Positions 1 through 9,144 of a stretch of 64,000 bases of DNA are shown here, in pieces. The position numbers and the translations under genes are program-made. The notes under the pieces were generated by a model. It was not told where the DNA came from and did not search any database. It saw only the letters and a program-made list of their open reading frames with translations. Location of the stretch: positions 62,001 through 126,000 of the forward strand of contig DAMALH010000002.1 in NCBI GenBank assembly GCA_032000125.1, read 5' to 3'. Position 1 is the first letter of the stretch; every line of letters starts with the position of its first letter. The stretch is from Dryocola sp032000125. Lineage in GTDB: Bacteria; Pseudomonadota; Gammaproteobacteria; Enterobacterales; Enterobacteriaceae.

Positions 1-1710
1 GCGCTGCAGATGCTGGAGGGCGACATCTACAGCCAGGCCTTTGCCGGCAGCGCTGCGGATAAGCTGGCCTCCGTACGCACCCGGCTTGCCGGGGCTATTG
101 AAGATCCGGCGCTGCTGATTGCCGATGCGCGCTACCAGTGCATCGCTGCCATCTGCGACACGGTGAGCAACAGCCTGACCGCCGAGCCGCATCGTCTTAC
201 CGCCATGATGGATAAAATTATCCTCAACCGCTTCCTCGGCCTGCCGGTATTTATGCTGGTGATGTACCTGATGTTCCTGCTGGCGATTAACATCGGCGGC
301 GCGCTGCAGCCTATTTTCGACGGCGGCTCCGCCGCTATCTTTATCCACGGCATTCAGTGGATTGGCTATACGCTGCACTTCCCGGACTGGCTGACTATTT
401 TCTTCGCCCAGGGGATCGGCGGCGGCATCAACACCGTGCTGCCGCTGGTGCCGCAAATCGGCATGATGTATCTGTTTCTCTCTTTCCTGGAAGATTCCGG
501 TTATATGGCACGCGCGGCGTTTGTCATGGACCGGCTAATGCAGTCTCTCGGCCTGCCGGGTAAATCGTTTGTTCCGCTGATTGTCGGCTTCGGCTGTAAC
601 GTGCCGTCGGTGATGGGCGCCCGTACGCTGGATGCGCCGCGTGAACGTCTGATGACCATTATGATGGCGCCGTTTATGTCCTGCGGCGCACGCCTGGCTA
701 TCTTTGCGGTGTTCGCGGCAGCGTTCTTCGGCCAGCAGGGCGCGTTAGTTGTCTTCTCGCTCTATATGCTGGGCATCGTAATGGCCATTCTTACCGGCCT
801 GATGCTCAAATACACCATCATGCGCGGCGAAGCATCGCCGTTTGTGATGGAGCTGCCCGTTTATCACGTGCCGCACCTGAAAAGCCTGCTGCTGCAAACC
901 TGGCAGCGTCTGAAGGGCTTTGTGCTGCGCGCGGGTAAGGTGATTGTTGTCGTGAGTATTTTTATCGGCGCGCTCAACAGCTTCTCGTTTAGCGGCAAAC
1001 CCGTGGACAATATCAACGACTCCGCGCTCGCTTCCGTAAGCCAGGTGTTAACCCCGCTGCTTAAGCCTATTGGCGTTCGCGAAGATAACTGGCAGGCAAC
1101 CGTAGGCCTGTTTACCGGGGCGATGGCGAAAGAAGTGGTGGTCGGCACGTTAAACACGCTCTATACCGCAGAAGACATGCACAACGAGGAGTTTGATGCG
1201 GCAAGCTTCAGCCTTCTGGACGAACTCGGCGGCGCCGCAGGTGAAACCTGGCAGAGTCTGAAAGACACCTTCAGCCTGAGCGTGCTCGCTAACCCAATCG
1301 AAGCCAGCAAAGGCGACGGTGAGATGGCCACGGGCGCAATGGGCGTGATGAGCAGCAAATTTGGCAGCGCGGCGGCAGCCTACAGCTACCTGATTTTCGT
1401 GCTGCTTTATATTCCGTGCATCTCGGTAATGGGCGCAGTGGCCCGCGAATCAAGCCGCGGCTGGATGACGTTTTCCGTACTGTGGGGGCTGAATATTGCT
1501 TACTCGCTCTCCACGCTCTATTACCAGGCCGTGTCGTTCAGGGCACATCCGCAATACAGCCTGGTCTGTATCCTTGCGGTAGTGCTGTTTAACGTCGTGC
1601 TGATTGGCGGGCTGCGCCGTGCGCGCAGTCGCGTGGACGTCAGCCTGCTGGCAACCCGTAAAACTGCTGCCGCCGCCTGCTGTGAAGCCAGCACCGGCGA
1701 CTGCCATTAA
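1..1710 (+). CDS. feoB: Ferrous iron transporter FeoB, 3' part (cut by window start)
   Basis: Inner-membrane Fe(II) permease. The reading frame is open from base 1, so the N-terminal G-protein domain lies outside the window; about 569 residues remain, against roughly 770 in the family. Seen: the helical linker after the G domain, then a polytopic region with the first gate motif (GFGCNVPSVMGAR, bases about 586-624), a second conserved Cys segment (FMSCGARL), the GAMAKE motif and a late PCISVMGA motif. The C-terminus is Cys-rich (ACCEASTGDCH), as in enterobacterial FeoB. feoC follows after 9 bases, so the two are co-transcribed; feoA would lie upstream. Confidence 0.96.
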   Translation, partial: ALQMLEGDIYSQAFAGSAADKLASVRTRLAGAIEDPALLIADARYQCIAAICDTVSNSLTAEPHRLTAMMDKIILNRFLGLPVFMLVMYLMFLLAINIGGALQPIFDGGSAAIFIHGIQWIGYTLHFPDWLTIFFAQGIGGGINTVLPLVPQIGMMYLFLSFLEDSGYMARAAFVMDRLMQSLGLPGKSFVPLIVGFGCNVPSVMGARTLDAPRERLMTIMMAPFMSCGARLAIFAVFAAAFFGQQGALVVFSLYMLGIVMAILTGLMLKYTIMRGEASPFVMELPVYHVPHLKSLLLQTWQRLKGFVLRAGKVIVVVSIFIGALNSFSFSGKPVDNINDSALASVSQVLTPLLKPIGVREDNWQATVGLFTGAMAKEVVVGTLNTLYTAEDMHNEEFDAASFSLLDELGGAAGETWQSLKDTFSLSVLANPIEASKGDGEMATGAMGVMSSKFGSAAAAYSYLIFVLLYIPCISVMGAVARESSRGWMTFSVLWGLNIAYSLSTLYYQAVSFRAHPQYSLVCILAVVLFNVVLIGGLRRARSRVDVSLLATRKTAAAACCEASTGDCH

Positions 1711-1719
1711 GGGGGCATC

Positions 1720-1959
1720 ATGGCAAGCTTAATTGAAGTCCGTAACGCGCTGGCGCTGCAGGGCCGCCTGGACGCGGTACAGATAAGCCAACGGCTTGCC
1801 GCCCCGCTTCCGCTGGTGAACGCCATGCTCGGGCGTTTAGAAGCCATGGGTAAAGCGATGCGAATGAAGGAAGACCCTGGCGATTGCCTGAGCGGCAGTT
1901 GCAAAAGCTGCCCGGAAGGAAAGAAATGCATCCGCGAAGTGTGGACGCTTGCGGGTTAA
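1720..1959 (+). CDS. feoC: FeoC, [Fe-S]-type winged-helix protein of the Feo system
   Basis: A 79-residue protein, the usual FeoC length. The N-terminal two thirds fit a winged helix (MASLIEVRNALALQGRLDA). The wing carries four cysteines, C56, C61, C64 and C70, in the spacing typical of FeoC proteins that bind an Fe-S cluster. In Klebsiella and Salmonella FeoC is reported to stabilise FeoB; whether it also acts as a regulator is unsettled. It sits 9 bases after feoB and just before a strong terminator, so it closes the operon. In E. coli K-12 a transposase-like gene (yhgA/rpnA) follows; here bioH comes directly. Confidence 0.93.
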   Translation: MASLIEVRNALALQGRLDAVQISQRLAAPLPLVNAMLGRLEAMGKAMRMKEDPGDCLSGSCKSCPEGKKCIREVWTLAG

Positions 1960-1961
1960 GC

Positions 1962-1987
1962 AAAAGGCGGAGCTTCTCCGCCTTTTT
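1962..1987 (+). terminator. Rho-independent terminator of feo operon
   Basis: An 11-base stem (AAAAGGCGGAG / CTCCGCCTTTT) with a 3-base loop, ending in a run of five T on the + strand, directly after the feoC stop. Confidence 0.9.
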
Positions 1988-2026
1988 CCATTAAGCTTCC
2001 CCGGCAACGCCAGCCGTAACGCTCTC

Positions 2027-2803
2027 TTATGCTTCCAGACGGTTTTTCAGCTCAATTAACGCCGGGCAGAACGCTTCAGGGTGGGAGATAAAAGGCGCAT
2101 GGGCGGCTTTTGGGAAGATAACCGATTCGCTTTGCGGGTAACGCTCATCGAGCAAGGCCGCGACCTTACGAGGCACCAGGCCGTCAAGATAGCCATACAG
2201 GCGCAGGAAAGGCATCTGAAGGGCCGCAAGCTGCTCGCGTAAGTCGGCGGTTTTCAGGATCTCAAGGCCGCCGTTAAGCACCCCGACGTCCGGCATCGGC
2301 TGCGCAAGCACCACCGCTTTTAACGCACGAGCGTCCTGACGAGCGCTTTGCGTTCCCAGCGTTTGCAAAGCAAGGAAGCGCTCAACGGTACGCTGGAAAT
2401 CCTCGCTTAGCTGCTGCTGGAAACCAGCCAGCACTTCAGGCTTGATGCCCGGCCAGTCTCCCTGAGCGGTAAAACAGGGTGAGGAGGCGACGGTCACTAA
2501 CGCACGCACCCGTTCAGGCCGGGTAAGCGCAATCTGGCTTGCCACCAGCCCGCCTAAACTCCAGCCAAGAAAGACCGCCTGCTCTGGCGCCTGCGCCAGC
2601 ACGATTTCAGCCATCTCCGGCAAGCTCAGCGCGCCAAAACCCTGGCTGCGGCCATAGCCCGGCAGGTCGACCAGGTGTAGACGAAACTGCGAGCTTAATT
2701 CCGCGCTAATGCAATGCCATACCTCGGCGTTCAGCCCCCATCCGTGCAGCAGCACAAGATCGATGTTTCCCTCACCTTTTGTCTGCCACCAAAGTTCGCT
2801 CAT
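2027..2803 (-). CDS. bioH: Pimeloyl-[acyl-carrier protein] methyl ester esterase BioH
   Basis: Cytoplasmic alpha/beta hydrolase that removes the methyl ester from pimeloyl-ACP methyl ester, ending the pimelate part of biotin synthesis. 258 residues, against 256 in E. coli. The nucleophile elbow GWSLGG places the catalytic serine at S82, as in E. coli BioH. The acid is in YLDGLVP and the histidine in KAAHAPF near the C-terminus. The oxyanion segment LLHGWGLN is present. It stands alone, divergent from gntX with only 36 bases between the two start codons. Confidence 0.96.
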   Translation of the reverse strand: MSELWWQTKGEGNIDLVLLHGWGLNAEVWHCISAELSSQFRLHLVDLPGYGRSQGFGALSLPEMAEIVLAQAPEQAVFLGWSLGGLVASQIALTRPERVRALVTVASSPCFTAQGDWPGIKPEVLAGFQQQLSEDFQRTVERFLALQTLGTQSARQDARALKAVVLAQPMPDVGVLNGGLEILKTADLREQLAALQMPFLRLYGYLDGLVPRKVAALLDERYPQSESVIFPKAAHAPFISHPEAFCPALIELKNRLEA

Positions 2804-2839
2804 CGGTTACCGTCTCGTTTTCAAATGTATGGAGCGAAT

Positions 2840-3520
2840 ATGCTAACAATCCCAGGGCTATGTTGGCTATGCCGTATGCCGCTTGCTTGCCCGGCGTGGG
2901 GTATTTGTTCACGCTGTAGCGCGGCCCTCTCCAGCCCGCCCTGCTGTGAGCGCTGCGGCCTACCCGCCGCGCAAGGCGTAACGCAGTGTGGCCGCTGCCT
3001 GCAAAATCCGCCGCCGTGGGACAAACTGATTTTTGTCACCGACTATCAGCCTCCGCTGAACTCCCTCATCCACAGGCTGAAATTCACCGCCGCCACTGCC
3101 CTTGCGCCGGCGCTCGCACGGCTGATACTGCTGAAGGTGATTGCAGCGAGGCGTGATGGATTGATTCCAAAACCCGACGCCATCGTCAGCGTACCGCTAC
3201 ATTCCCGTCGCGCCTGGCAACGGGGTTTTAACCAGTCCGCGCTGCTCGCGGCTCCGCTTGCACGCTGGCTCCAGTGCGATTATCAACATGCGTCAGTCAG
3301 GCGAATCCGCGCCACGGCAACGCAGCATGAGCTGAGCGCGAGACGTCGCCGCAGCAATCTCAAAGACGCATTCAGGGTTGAATTCCCGGCGGCAGGTCGC
3401 CATATGGTTATTGTGGATGATGTCGTCACGACGGGCAGTACCGTGGCGGAAATTGCGCGACTGCTGAAAAAGCAGGGCGCGGCGACTATCCAGGTATGGT
3501 GCCTTTGTCGAACCTTGTAG
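2840..3520 (+). CDS. gntX: GntX/ComF-type phosphoribosyltransferase-domain protein
   Basis: 226 residues, close to E. coli GntX (227). The start at MLTIPGLCWLC was chosen over an upstream ATG at 2714, which would run into bioH; GGAG lies 5 bases upstream and the N-terminus matches E. coli. The first 60 residues hold four Cys pairs (CWLC, CSRC, CCERC, CGRC), a likely zinc ribbon. A type I PRT signature (VIVDDVVTTGSTVAE) lies near the C-terminus. The family is related to ComF of competent bacteria, and E. coli gntX is required for growth on DNA as a carbon source. Biochemical activity is not established. Probably transcribed with nfuA, 58 bases downstream. Confidence 0.93.
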   Translation: MLTIPGLCWLCRMPLACPAWGICSRCSAALSSPPCCERCGLPAAQGVTQCGRCLQNPPPWDKLIFVTDYQPPLNSLIHRLKFTAATALAPALARLILLKVIAARRDGLIPKPDAIVSVPLHSRRAWQRGFNQSALLAAPLARWLQCDYQHASVRRIRATATQHELSARRRRSNLKDAFRVEFPAAGRHMVIVDDVVTTGSTVAEIARLLKKQGAATIQVWCLCRTL

Positions 3521-3578
3521 ACCCTCGATGATGGGCGTATTATAACCGACTAAAATAGTCAACTATTGAGCAATCGTT

Positions 3579-4154
3579 ATGATCCGTATTTCCGATGCTG
3601 CACAATCTCACTTTGCCAAACTGCTGGCAGGTCAGGAAGAAGGGACGCAAATCCGCGTTTTCGTTATCAACCCTGGTACTCCTAATGCGGAGTGCGGAGT
3701 GTCCTATTGTCCGCCGGATGCGGTTGAAGCAAGCGACACGGCGTTAAAATTCGAGCAGTTGACCGCTTATGTCGATGAGCTGAGCGCGCCATACCTCGAA
3801 GACGCAGAAATTGATTTCGTTACCGACCAGCTAGGCTCTCAACTGACGCTGAAAGCCCCTAACGCCAAAATGCGTAAGGTTTCCGACGATGCCCCGCTGA
3901 TGGAGCGCGTGGAATACATGCTGCAGGCAACCGTTAACCCACAACTGGCAGGCCACGGCGGCCGCGTTACGCTGATGGAAATTACCGATGACGGGCTGGC
4001 TATTCTGCAGTTCGGCGGCGGCTGTAACGGCTGTTCGATGGTCGATGTGACCCTGAAAGAAGGTATTGAGAAACAGTTGCTGGCTGAGTTCCCCGAACTG
4101 AAAGGCGTTCGCGATCTGACCGAACACCAGCGCGGCGAGCACTCTTACTACTGA
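3579..4154 (+). CDS. nfuA: Fe-S biogenesis carrier NfuA
   Basis: 191 residues, identical in length to E. coli NfuA. The N-terminal half is a degenerate A-type scaffold domain. The C-terminal Nfu domain carries the cluster ligands C149 and C152 in GGGCNGCSMV. It carries a [4Fe-4S] cluster to client enzymes such as aconitase and lipoyl synthase, notably under oxidative stress or iron limitation. Its 3' end faces malQ, with a hairpin between. Confidence 0.97.
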   Translation: MIRISDAAQSHFAKLLAGQEEGTQIRVFVINPGTPNAECGVSYCPPDAVEASDTALKFEQLTAYVDELSAPYLEDAEIDFVTDQLGSQLTLKAPNAKMRKVSDDAPLMERVEYMLQATVNPQLAGHGGRVTLMEITDDGLAILQFGGGCNGCSMVDVTLKEGIEKQLLAEFPELKGVRDLTEHQRGEHSYY

Positions 4155-4159
4155 TTTGC

Positions 4160-4184
4160 CTTCCCCCCGCTTCGCGGGGGGAAG
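4160..4184. terminator. Hairpin terminator between convergent nfuA and malQ
   Basis: An 11-base GC-rich stem CTTCCCCCCGC / GCGGGGGGAAG with a TTC loop, followed by TGTTTT on the + strand. It terminates nfuA, and the structure may also block read-through from malQ, whose stop is 5 bases away. Confidence 0.8.
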
Positions 4185-4189
4185 TGTTT

Positions 4190-6271
4190 TCAGCGCTGCT
4201 TGCGCCGCTTATCCAAATCCTTCAGCAGCCTGTTCACGCTCTCATCGGCAAACATCTCCTCAAGGGAAGTGGACAGCTTGCGACGCCAGTTTTTGTACTG
4301 ATAGCTGGTGCCCGGAATATTCACCGGCTCCGCCATGCCCAGCCAGTCCTCCGGCTGCAGGCCCAGCAGCGCGCTGCTGCTGTCGGCGATATAACGCTGC
4401 ATGCCGCGGTTAAGCGTGGCCGTCATCGCCATCAGTGAAGCTTTATGCCCCGCCCGTTTTGGCAAACAGCCGTATTCATGCAGGCTATTGAGCAGCCCCT
4501 GCTTGGCGCGTTCGCGATCCAGATACAGGCCGGTCAGCACTTTGTCGTCAGGATACAGCCCCAGCGTTTTACCCAGCGTTAGATCGCCGCTTTCCCAGTA
4601 GCCGCGTAGCGTAGGCAGATCGTGGGTGGTTGCCACGGCCATCGACTGCTTCGGCCACGCCTTAGGCGCGCGGAACTGCTTCTCGCTGTCGTGTTCGAAA
4701 TAGAGCACTTTGTAGGAGTACACGCCGCTGTCGCGCAGCCTGGCTACGATCTCAACCGGCACCGTCCCCAGATCTTCACCGATCACCATGCAGTGATGAC
4801 GCTTGCTCTCCAGCGCCAGGATCGACAGCAGGTCATCCACCGGATAATGCACATACGCGCCTTTATCCGCCGTTTCACCGTAAGGGATCCACCACAGTCG
4901 CAGCATCGACATAACGTGGTCGATACGCAGCGCGCCGCAGTTGGTCATATTGGCACGTAGCAGCTCAATGTAAGGCTCATAGGCCCGCGCGGTGATCACA
5001 TGCGGGTCCATCGGCGGCAAACCCCAGTTCTGGCCGAGCGGGCCAAGAATGTCCGGCGGCGCGCCAACCGACGCTTTCAGGCAGTACAGTTCGCGGTCGC
5101 ACCAGGTTTCCGCACCGCCTTCTGCCACGCCCACCGCTAAATCACGGTACAGGCCGATGGGCATTTTAAAGCCCCGGCAGGTTTGCCAGCACGCTTCAAA
5201 CTGGCTATGGGCCAGATACTGCAGCCACAGGAAGAAATTCACTTCATCGCTGTGCCTGCTGCAGAAAGCTTTTACCTGCGGATTATGCGCATCGCGCAAG
5301 CCTTCCGGCCACACCGGCCAGCCCCAGCGCAGCGCGTCTTCTTTAACCTGCCAGGCGTGCAGCGCATCAAAGGCCGCCTGGAAATAGAGGCTGTCGCCGC
5401 CGTTTGTAACAAAAGCCTTAAACGCCTGTACCTGCTCATCGCGCGCGGTACGTTTTGAGAACTGTTTCCACGCCATGCGTAGCGCCGCCATCTTCAGCGC
5501 GGTAACGGTAGCGTAATCGACCCACTGCACGTCACGCACGGCTTGCAGCGACTGCTGCGTGGCCGGCATCTTCCACCAGGCCTGGGCTTCATCGCTTAAG
5601 AGGAAATCGTCTACGGCGTTAACATCGATATAGATAACGTTCAGCCAGCGGCGCGATGACGGGCTATAGGGGCTTGCGCTTTCCGGGTTTGCCGGATAGA
5701 GCGCATGGATTGGATTCAGGCCGATAAACGAACCGCCGCGCTTCGCAACGTCCACCAGCATGCGCTGTAAATCACCAAAATCGCCGACGCCCCAGTTATG
5801 CGCGGAACGCAAAGTGTAAAGCTGCACGCAGGCGCCCCACAGCTTCTTATCCTGCAACAGCGCATCGGGTTCATAGCAGCGCTTCGGCGCGATAATCACA
5901 CGGCACCGCCAGGCGTGTTCGTTCTGGCGGACGGTAAGTTCGTGATAGCCCTCCGGCAGCCTGGCCGGCAACGCCAGTTTTTTACCTGCCAGCGCGTGCC
6001 CGTGATGCTGTTTTCCTTCTTCCGTCGCCAGTTGCCAGGTAAATTCACCGTGACCTTCCAGCGGCAGCACCATTCTGGTTCCGGCGGTAAATACCTGCAC
6101 GTTTGGCACGGGGGTGACCGCCACCTTTTCAGGAGCAGCGGTTCGGCTCATGGCGTCCAGCAAGCGCAGCTTGGTATCCGCCGGAATAGCCTGCGGCAAA
6201 CCGTGCGCGTTGATGTAGTTAGCTGCAATTCCTGCCGCCAGCGCGGCGTTATCAAGGCGTTTGCTATCCAT
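4190..6271 (-). CDS. malQ: 4-alpha-glucanotransferase (amylomaltase) MalQ
   Basis: 693 residues (E. coli 694). A GH77 enzyme that transfers glucan units between maltodextrins and releases glucose. Seen: the conserved NPIHALYP region, the nucleophile motif LRIDHVMSMLRLWW, the acid/base motif VIGEDLGTVP and the third acidic motif TTHDLPTLRGYW. The first 150 residues are the extra N-terminal domain found in enterobacterial MalQ. It starts 9 bases after the malP stop and forms the malPQ operon under MalT control. Confidence 0.97.
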   Translation of the reverse strand: MDSKRLDNAALAAGIAANYINAHGLPQAIPADTKLRLLDAMSRTAAPEKVAVTPVPNVQVFTAGTRMVLPLEGHGEFTWQLATEEGKQHHGHALAGKKLALPARLPEGYHELTVRQNEHAWRCRVIIAPKRCYEPDALLQDKKLWGACVQLYTLRSAHNWGVGDFGDLQRMLVDVAKRGGSFIGLNPIHALYPANPESASPYSPSSRRWLNVIYIDVNAVDDFLLSDEAQAWWKMPATQQSLQAVRDVQWVDYATVTALKMAALRMAWKQFSKRTARDEQVQAFKAFVTNGGDSLYFQAAFDALHAWQVKEDALRWGWPVWPEGLRDAHNPQVKAFCSRHSDEVNFFLWLQYLAHSQFEACWQTCRGFKMPIGLYRDLAVGVAEGGAETWCDRELYCLKASVGAPPDILGPLGQNWGLPPMDPHVITARAYEPYIELLRANMTNCGALRIDHVMSMLRLWWIPYGETADKGAYVHYPVDDLLSILALESKRHHCMVIGEDLGTVPVEIVARLRDSGVYSYKVLYFEHDSEKQFRAPKAWPKQSMAVATTHDLPTLRGYWESGDLTLGKTLGLYPDDKVLTGLYLDRERAKQGLLNSLHEYGCLPKRAGHKASLMAMTATLNRGMQRYIADSSSALLGLQPEDWLGMAEPVNIPGTSYQYKNWRRKLSTSLEEMFADESVNRLLKDLDKRRKQR

Positions 6272-6280
6272 GACTTTCCC

Positions 6281-8683
6281 TTAGCGTAAAGCCTGCCAGA
6301 TGCGTTGCTGATAATCACGAATCGAGCGATCCGAGCTGAACATACCGCAGCGTGCGGTGTTCAGGATGGCAGCGCGGGTCCAGGCTTCCTGGTCGAGATA
6401 CAGCGTATCCGCCTGCTTCTGTGCGGCAGCGTAAGCCGTGAAATCAGCCATCACTAAATACGGATCGCCGCCTTGCTTACCGATGCTGTGCAGCATCAGA
6501 TCGAAGGCGTGTTTATCGCCATCGGTATAAACGCCCTTCTCCAGCTCTTTGAGCACGGCATCAAGCGCTTTATCTTTTTTACGCCATTTCACCGGGTCGT
6601 AGCCTTTAGCTTTCAGGGCCTTCACTTCTTCCACGGTGTGACCAAAGATAAAGATGTTCTCGTCACCCACTTTTTCGGCAATTTCGACGTTTGCACCATC
6701 CAGCGTGCCCACGGTCAGCGCGCCGTTTAGCGCAAGCTTCATGTTGCCGGTGCCGGAGGCTTCTTTGCCCGCGGTGGAGATTTGCTCGGAGATGTCCGCT
6801 GCCGGGATCATGATTTCCGCCGCAGAAACGCAGTAATCCGGCAGGAACACGACTTTCAGTTGGTCGCCAACGATCGGGTCGTTATTAATCGCCTGCGCTA
6901 CTTTATTGATCGCAAAGATAATGTTTTTTGCGAGGTAGTACCCCGGCGCCGCTTTCGCACCGAACAGGAACACGCGTGGCACGCGAGCCGCCTGCGGGTT
7001 TTCACGGATTTCTTTATAAAGCGCCAGAATATGCAGCAGGTTCAGGTGCTGGCGTTTGTATTCGTGCAGGCGTTTTATCTGCACGTCGAACAGCGCATCA
7101 GGGCTGATAACGATGCCGGTACGCGCTTTCACAAACGCCGCCAGCTTCACTTTATTCTGGTACTTGATATCGCGGTATTCTTTACGGAATTTCTCGTCGT
7201 CCGCGTATTTTTCCAGCCCTTCCAGCACGTCCAGATCGTTTGCCCACTCTTTCTTCAGCGTCTTATCGATAAGCGCGGAAAGCGCCGGATTACACTGCTT
7301 GATCCAGCGGCGCGGCGTGATGCCGTTGGTGACGTTATGGAATTTGTTCGGCCAGAGCTTGTGGTATTCCGGGAACAGATCTTTCACCACCAGATCGGAG
7401 TGCAGCGCGGCAACGCCGTTTACCGCAAAACCGCTCACCACGCACATATTCGCCATGCGCACCTGTTTGTCGTACACCACCGCCAGTTTTGCCCAGACCG
7501 CTTCGTCGCCCGGCCAGGTTTTAGCGACCCGTTTTTTAAAGCGGGCGTTAATCTCGTTGATGATTTGCATGTGGCGCGGCAGCAGCGCTTTCACCAGTTT
7601 TTCATCCCAGCATTCCAGCGCTTCAGGCATCAGAGTGTGGTTGGTGTAGGCAAAGGTCTTGCTGGTGATGGCCCAGGCCTCGTCCCAGCCTAGCTGGCGC
7701 TCGTCAATCAGCACGCGCAGCAGTTCAGGAATGGCGATAGTCGGGTGTGTATCGTTAAGCTGAATCACTTCGTAATCGGCAAGCTCGGCAAGCTTGCGGC
7801 CCGCCAGATGATGACGACGTAAAATATCCGCCACCGAACAGGCGCACTGGAAGTACTGCTGCATCAGGCGCAGCTTTTTGCCGTTTAAATGGTTGTCGTT
7901 CGGGTAGAGAACTTTGGTCAGTTTTTCCGCGTCGATGCCGGCCTGTTCCGCTTTCAGGAAATCGCCGTCGTTAAATTTAGTGAGGTCGAACGGGTGAGCG
8001 TGCTTCGCCTGCCACAGGCGCAGCGGCTGCGCAACGCCGTTACGGTAGCCAAGCACCGGCAGATCCCATGCTTCGCCCTGGAAGATAAACGCCGGTTCCC
8101 AGCGGATATTTTTGCCTTCTTTGATGACCTTGCCGCCCACGCCAACCTGCACGTCAAGCGCAGCGTTATGCTGGAACCACGGGTAGCTGCCGCGCTGCCA
8201 GTCGTCCGGCGCCTCCATCTGCTGCCCGTCTTTAAAGGACTGGCGGAACAGGCCGTACTGGTAGTTCAGGCCATAACCAATCGCCGACTGGCCCACTGTC
8301 GCCATAGAATCCAGGAAACAGGCCGCCAGACGTCCGAGGCCGCCGTTGCCCAGCGCCGGATCGGTCTCTTCTTCAAGCAGGTCCGTCAGGTTGATATCAA
8401 AGGCTTTTAGCTCATCCGCCACCTCCTGATACCAGCCAAGGTTCAGCAGGTTATTGCCGGTCAGGCGGCCAATCAGAAACTCCATTGAGATGTAGTTAAC
8501 GTGGCGCTGCTTCGCCTTTGGCGTGACGGCCGGCTGCGCTGCCAGCAGTTCCGCCAGCGCGCCGCTGACGGCATGCCACCACTGGTGCCGGGTCATTTCA
8601 CCGGCGGCCTGCAGGCCATAACGCTGCCACTGACGGGTAAGGGCCGCCAGAAATTGTTCTTTTTTGAAGCTCGGCTGTGACAT
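6281..8683 (-). CDS. malP: Maltodextrin phosphorylase MalP
   Basis: 800 residues from the MSQPSFKKEQF start (E. coli 797). A longer reading frame starts at 8755, but its extra 24 residues have no counterpart in E. coli MalP. A GT35 enzyme that phosphorolyses maltodextrins to glucose-1-phosphate. Seen: DPALGNGGLGRLAACFLDS, the NDTHPTIAIPELLR segment, NGITPRRW, and the PLP-lysine motif EASGTGNMKLALNGALTVG. First gene of malPQ, divergent from malT. Its paralogue glgP lies 7 kb away in this window. Confidence 0.97.
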   Translation of the reverse strand: MSQPSFKKEQFLAALTRQWQRYGLQAAGEMTRHQWWHAVSGALAELLAAQPAVTPKAKQRHVNYISMEFLIGRLTGNNLLNLGWYQEVADELKAFDINLTDLLEEETDPALGNGGLGRLAACFLDSMATVGQSAIGYGLNYQYGLFRQSFKDGQQMEAPDDWQRGSYPWFQHNAALDVQVGVGGKVIKEGKNIRWEPAFIFQGEAWDLPVLGYRNGVAQPLRLWQAKHAHPFDLTKFNDGDFLKAEQAGIDAEKLTKVLYPNDNHLNGKKLRLMQQYFQCACSVADILRRHHLAGRKLAELADYEVIQLNDTHPTIAIPELLRVLIDERQLGWDEAWAITSKTFAYTNHTLMPEALECWDEKLVKALLPRHMQIINEINARFKKRVAKTWPGDEAVWAKLAVVYDKQVRMANMCVVSGFAVNGVAALHSDLVVKDLFPEYHKLWPNKFHNVTNGITPRRWIKQCNPALSALIDKTLKKEWANDLDVLEGLEKYADDEKFRKEYRDIKYQNKVKLAAFVKARTGIVISPDALFDVQIKRLHEYKRQHLNLLHILALYKEIRENPQAARVPRVFLFGAKAAPGYYLAKNIIFAINKVAQAINNDPIVGDQLKVVFLPDYCVSAAEIMIPAADISEQISTAGKEASGTGNMKLALNGALTVGTLDGANVEIAEKVGDENIFIFGHTVEEVKALKAKGYDPVKWRKKDKALDAVLKELEKGVYTDGDKHAFDLMLHSIGKQGGDPYLVMADFTAYAAAQKQADTLYLDQEAWTRAAILNTARCGMFSSDRSIRDYQQRIWQALR

Positions 8684-8749
8684 AGGGGATCGATCCTTTG
8701 ATGTGCTAAATGCATTGCCCGTTAGTGTGCCGGGCGGCCTGGGCTTATT

Positions 8750-8793
8750 CCTCATCCTGGGGGGGAAAAGACCAGGATGAGCGTCAGGGATGA
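8750..8793 (-). promoter_or_regulatory. Candidate MalT boxes upstream of malPQ
   Basis: Three copies of the MalT core GGATGA: one on the - strand (within 8750-8757, GGATGAGG) and two on the + strand at 8775-8780 and 8788-8793, 13 bases apart. From family knowledge, MalT-dependent promoters use such mixed-orientation hexamers (GGA[G/T]GA) upstream of a weak -35. The nearest copy is 67 bases before the malP start. The spacing relative to a transcription start was not verified. Confidence 0.6.
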
Positions 8794-8994
8794 GCTAAAA
8801 GTGTGATCCTGACCACCTAAATCCCCGCTGAACGCGGCAAAATCACACCAAAGTTCGGACAATAAAAGGCGCGATATGTTCGTATTTACCCCGGGGCTGT
8901 AACCGTTTTCTTTTCAGGCGGGGCGCGGGGAGCGAGCGGTTAACCTCAATGAAAAATGTATGATTAACTGGAATCCCATTCGATAAAAATATGG

Positions 8995-9075
8995 AATTGT
9001 GACAGGGTGCAACTTAACACTCACGGAAAGTTCAACAATCTTGCAATAAGATCAAATCTGGCCGACCTTAACAGT
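8995..9075 (+). promoter_or_regulatory. malT promoter with CRP site
   Basis: AATTGTGACAGGGTGCAACT (8995-9014) corresponds to the CRP site I know from the E. coli malT promoter. TTGCAA (9041-9046) is a likely -35, and the block CTGGCCGACCTTAAC that follows resembles the E. coli malT -10 region. The second CRP half-site is weak. Inference: catabolite activation of malT is conserved. Confidence 0.65.
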
Positions 9076-9144
9076 AAGCATTAATTACGAAGCGTAAAAA
9101 AATTCATTTCTGTATATATTTTATACACACAGTGAAGTGACACT

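Larger units (their letters stand above)
8684..9144. other. malP-malT divergent regulatory region
   Basis: 461 bases without a gene. It holds the MalT boxes on the malP side and the CRP-controlled malT promoter on the malT side; the DNA between is GC-rich around 8890-8935 and then AT-rich. I see no small gene or RNA in it. Confidence 0.7.

Noticed and set aside
6782..7693. Long + strand frame (303 codons) opposite malP
   Set aside because: Antisense shadow of a GC-rich conserved gene; no ribosome site and no recognisable domain.
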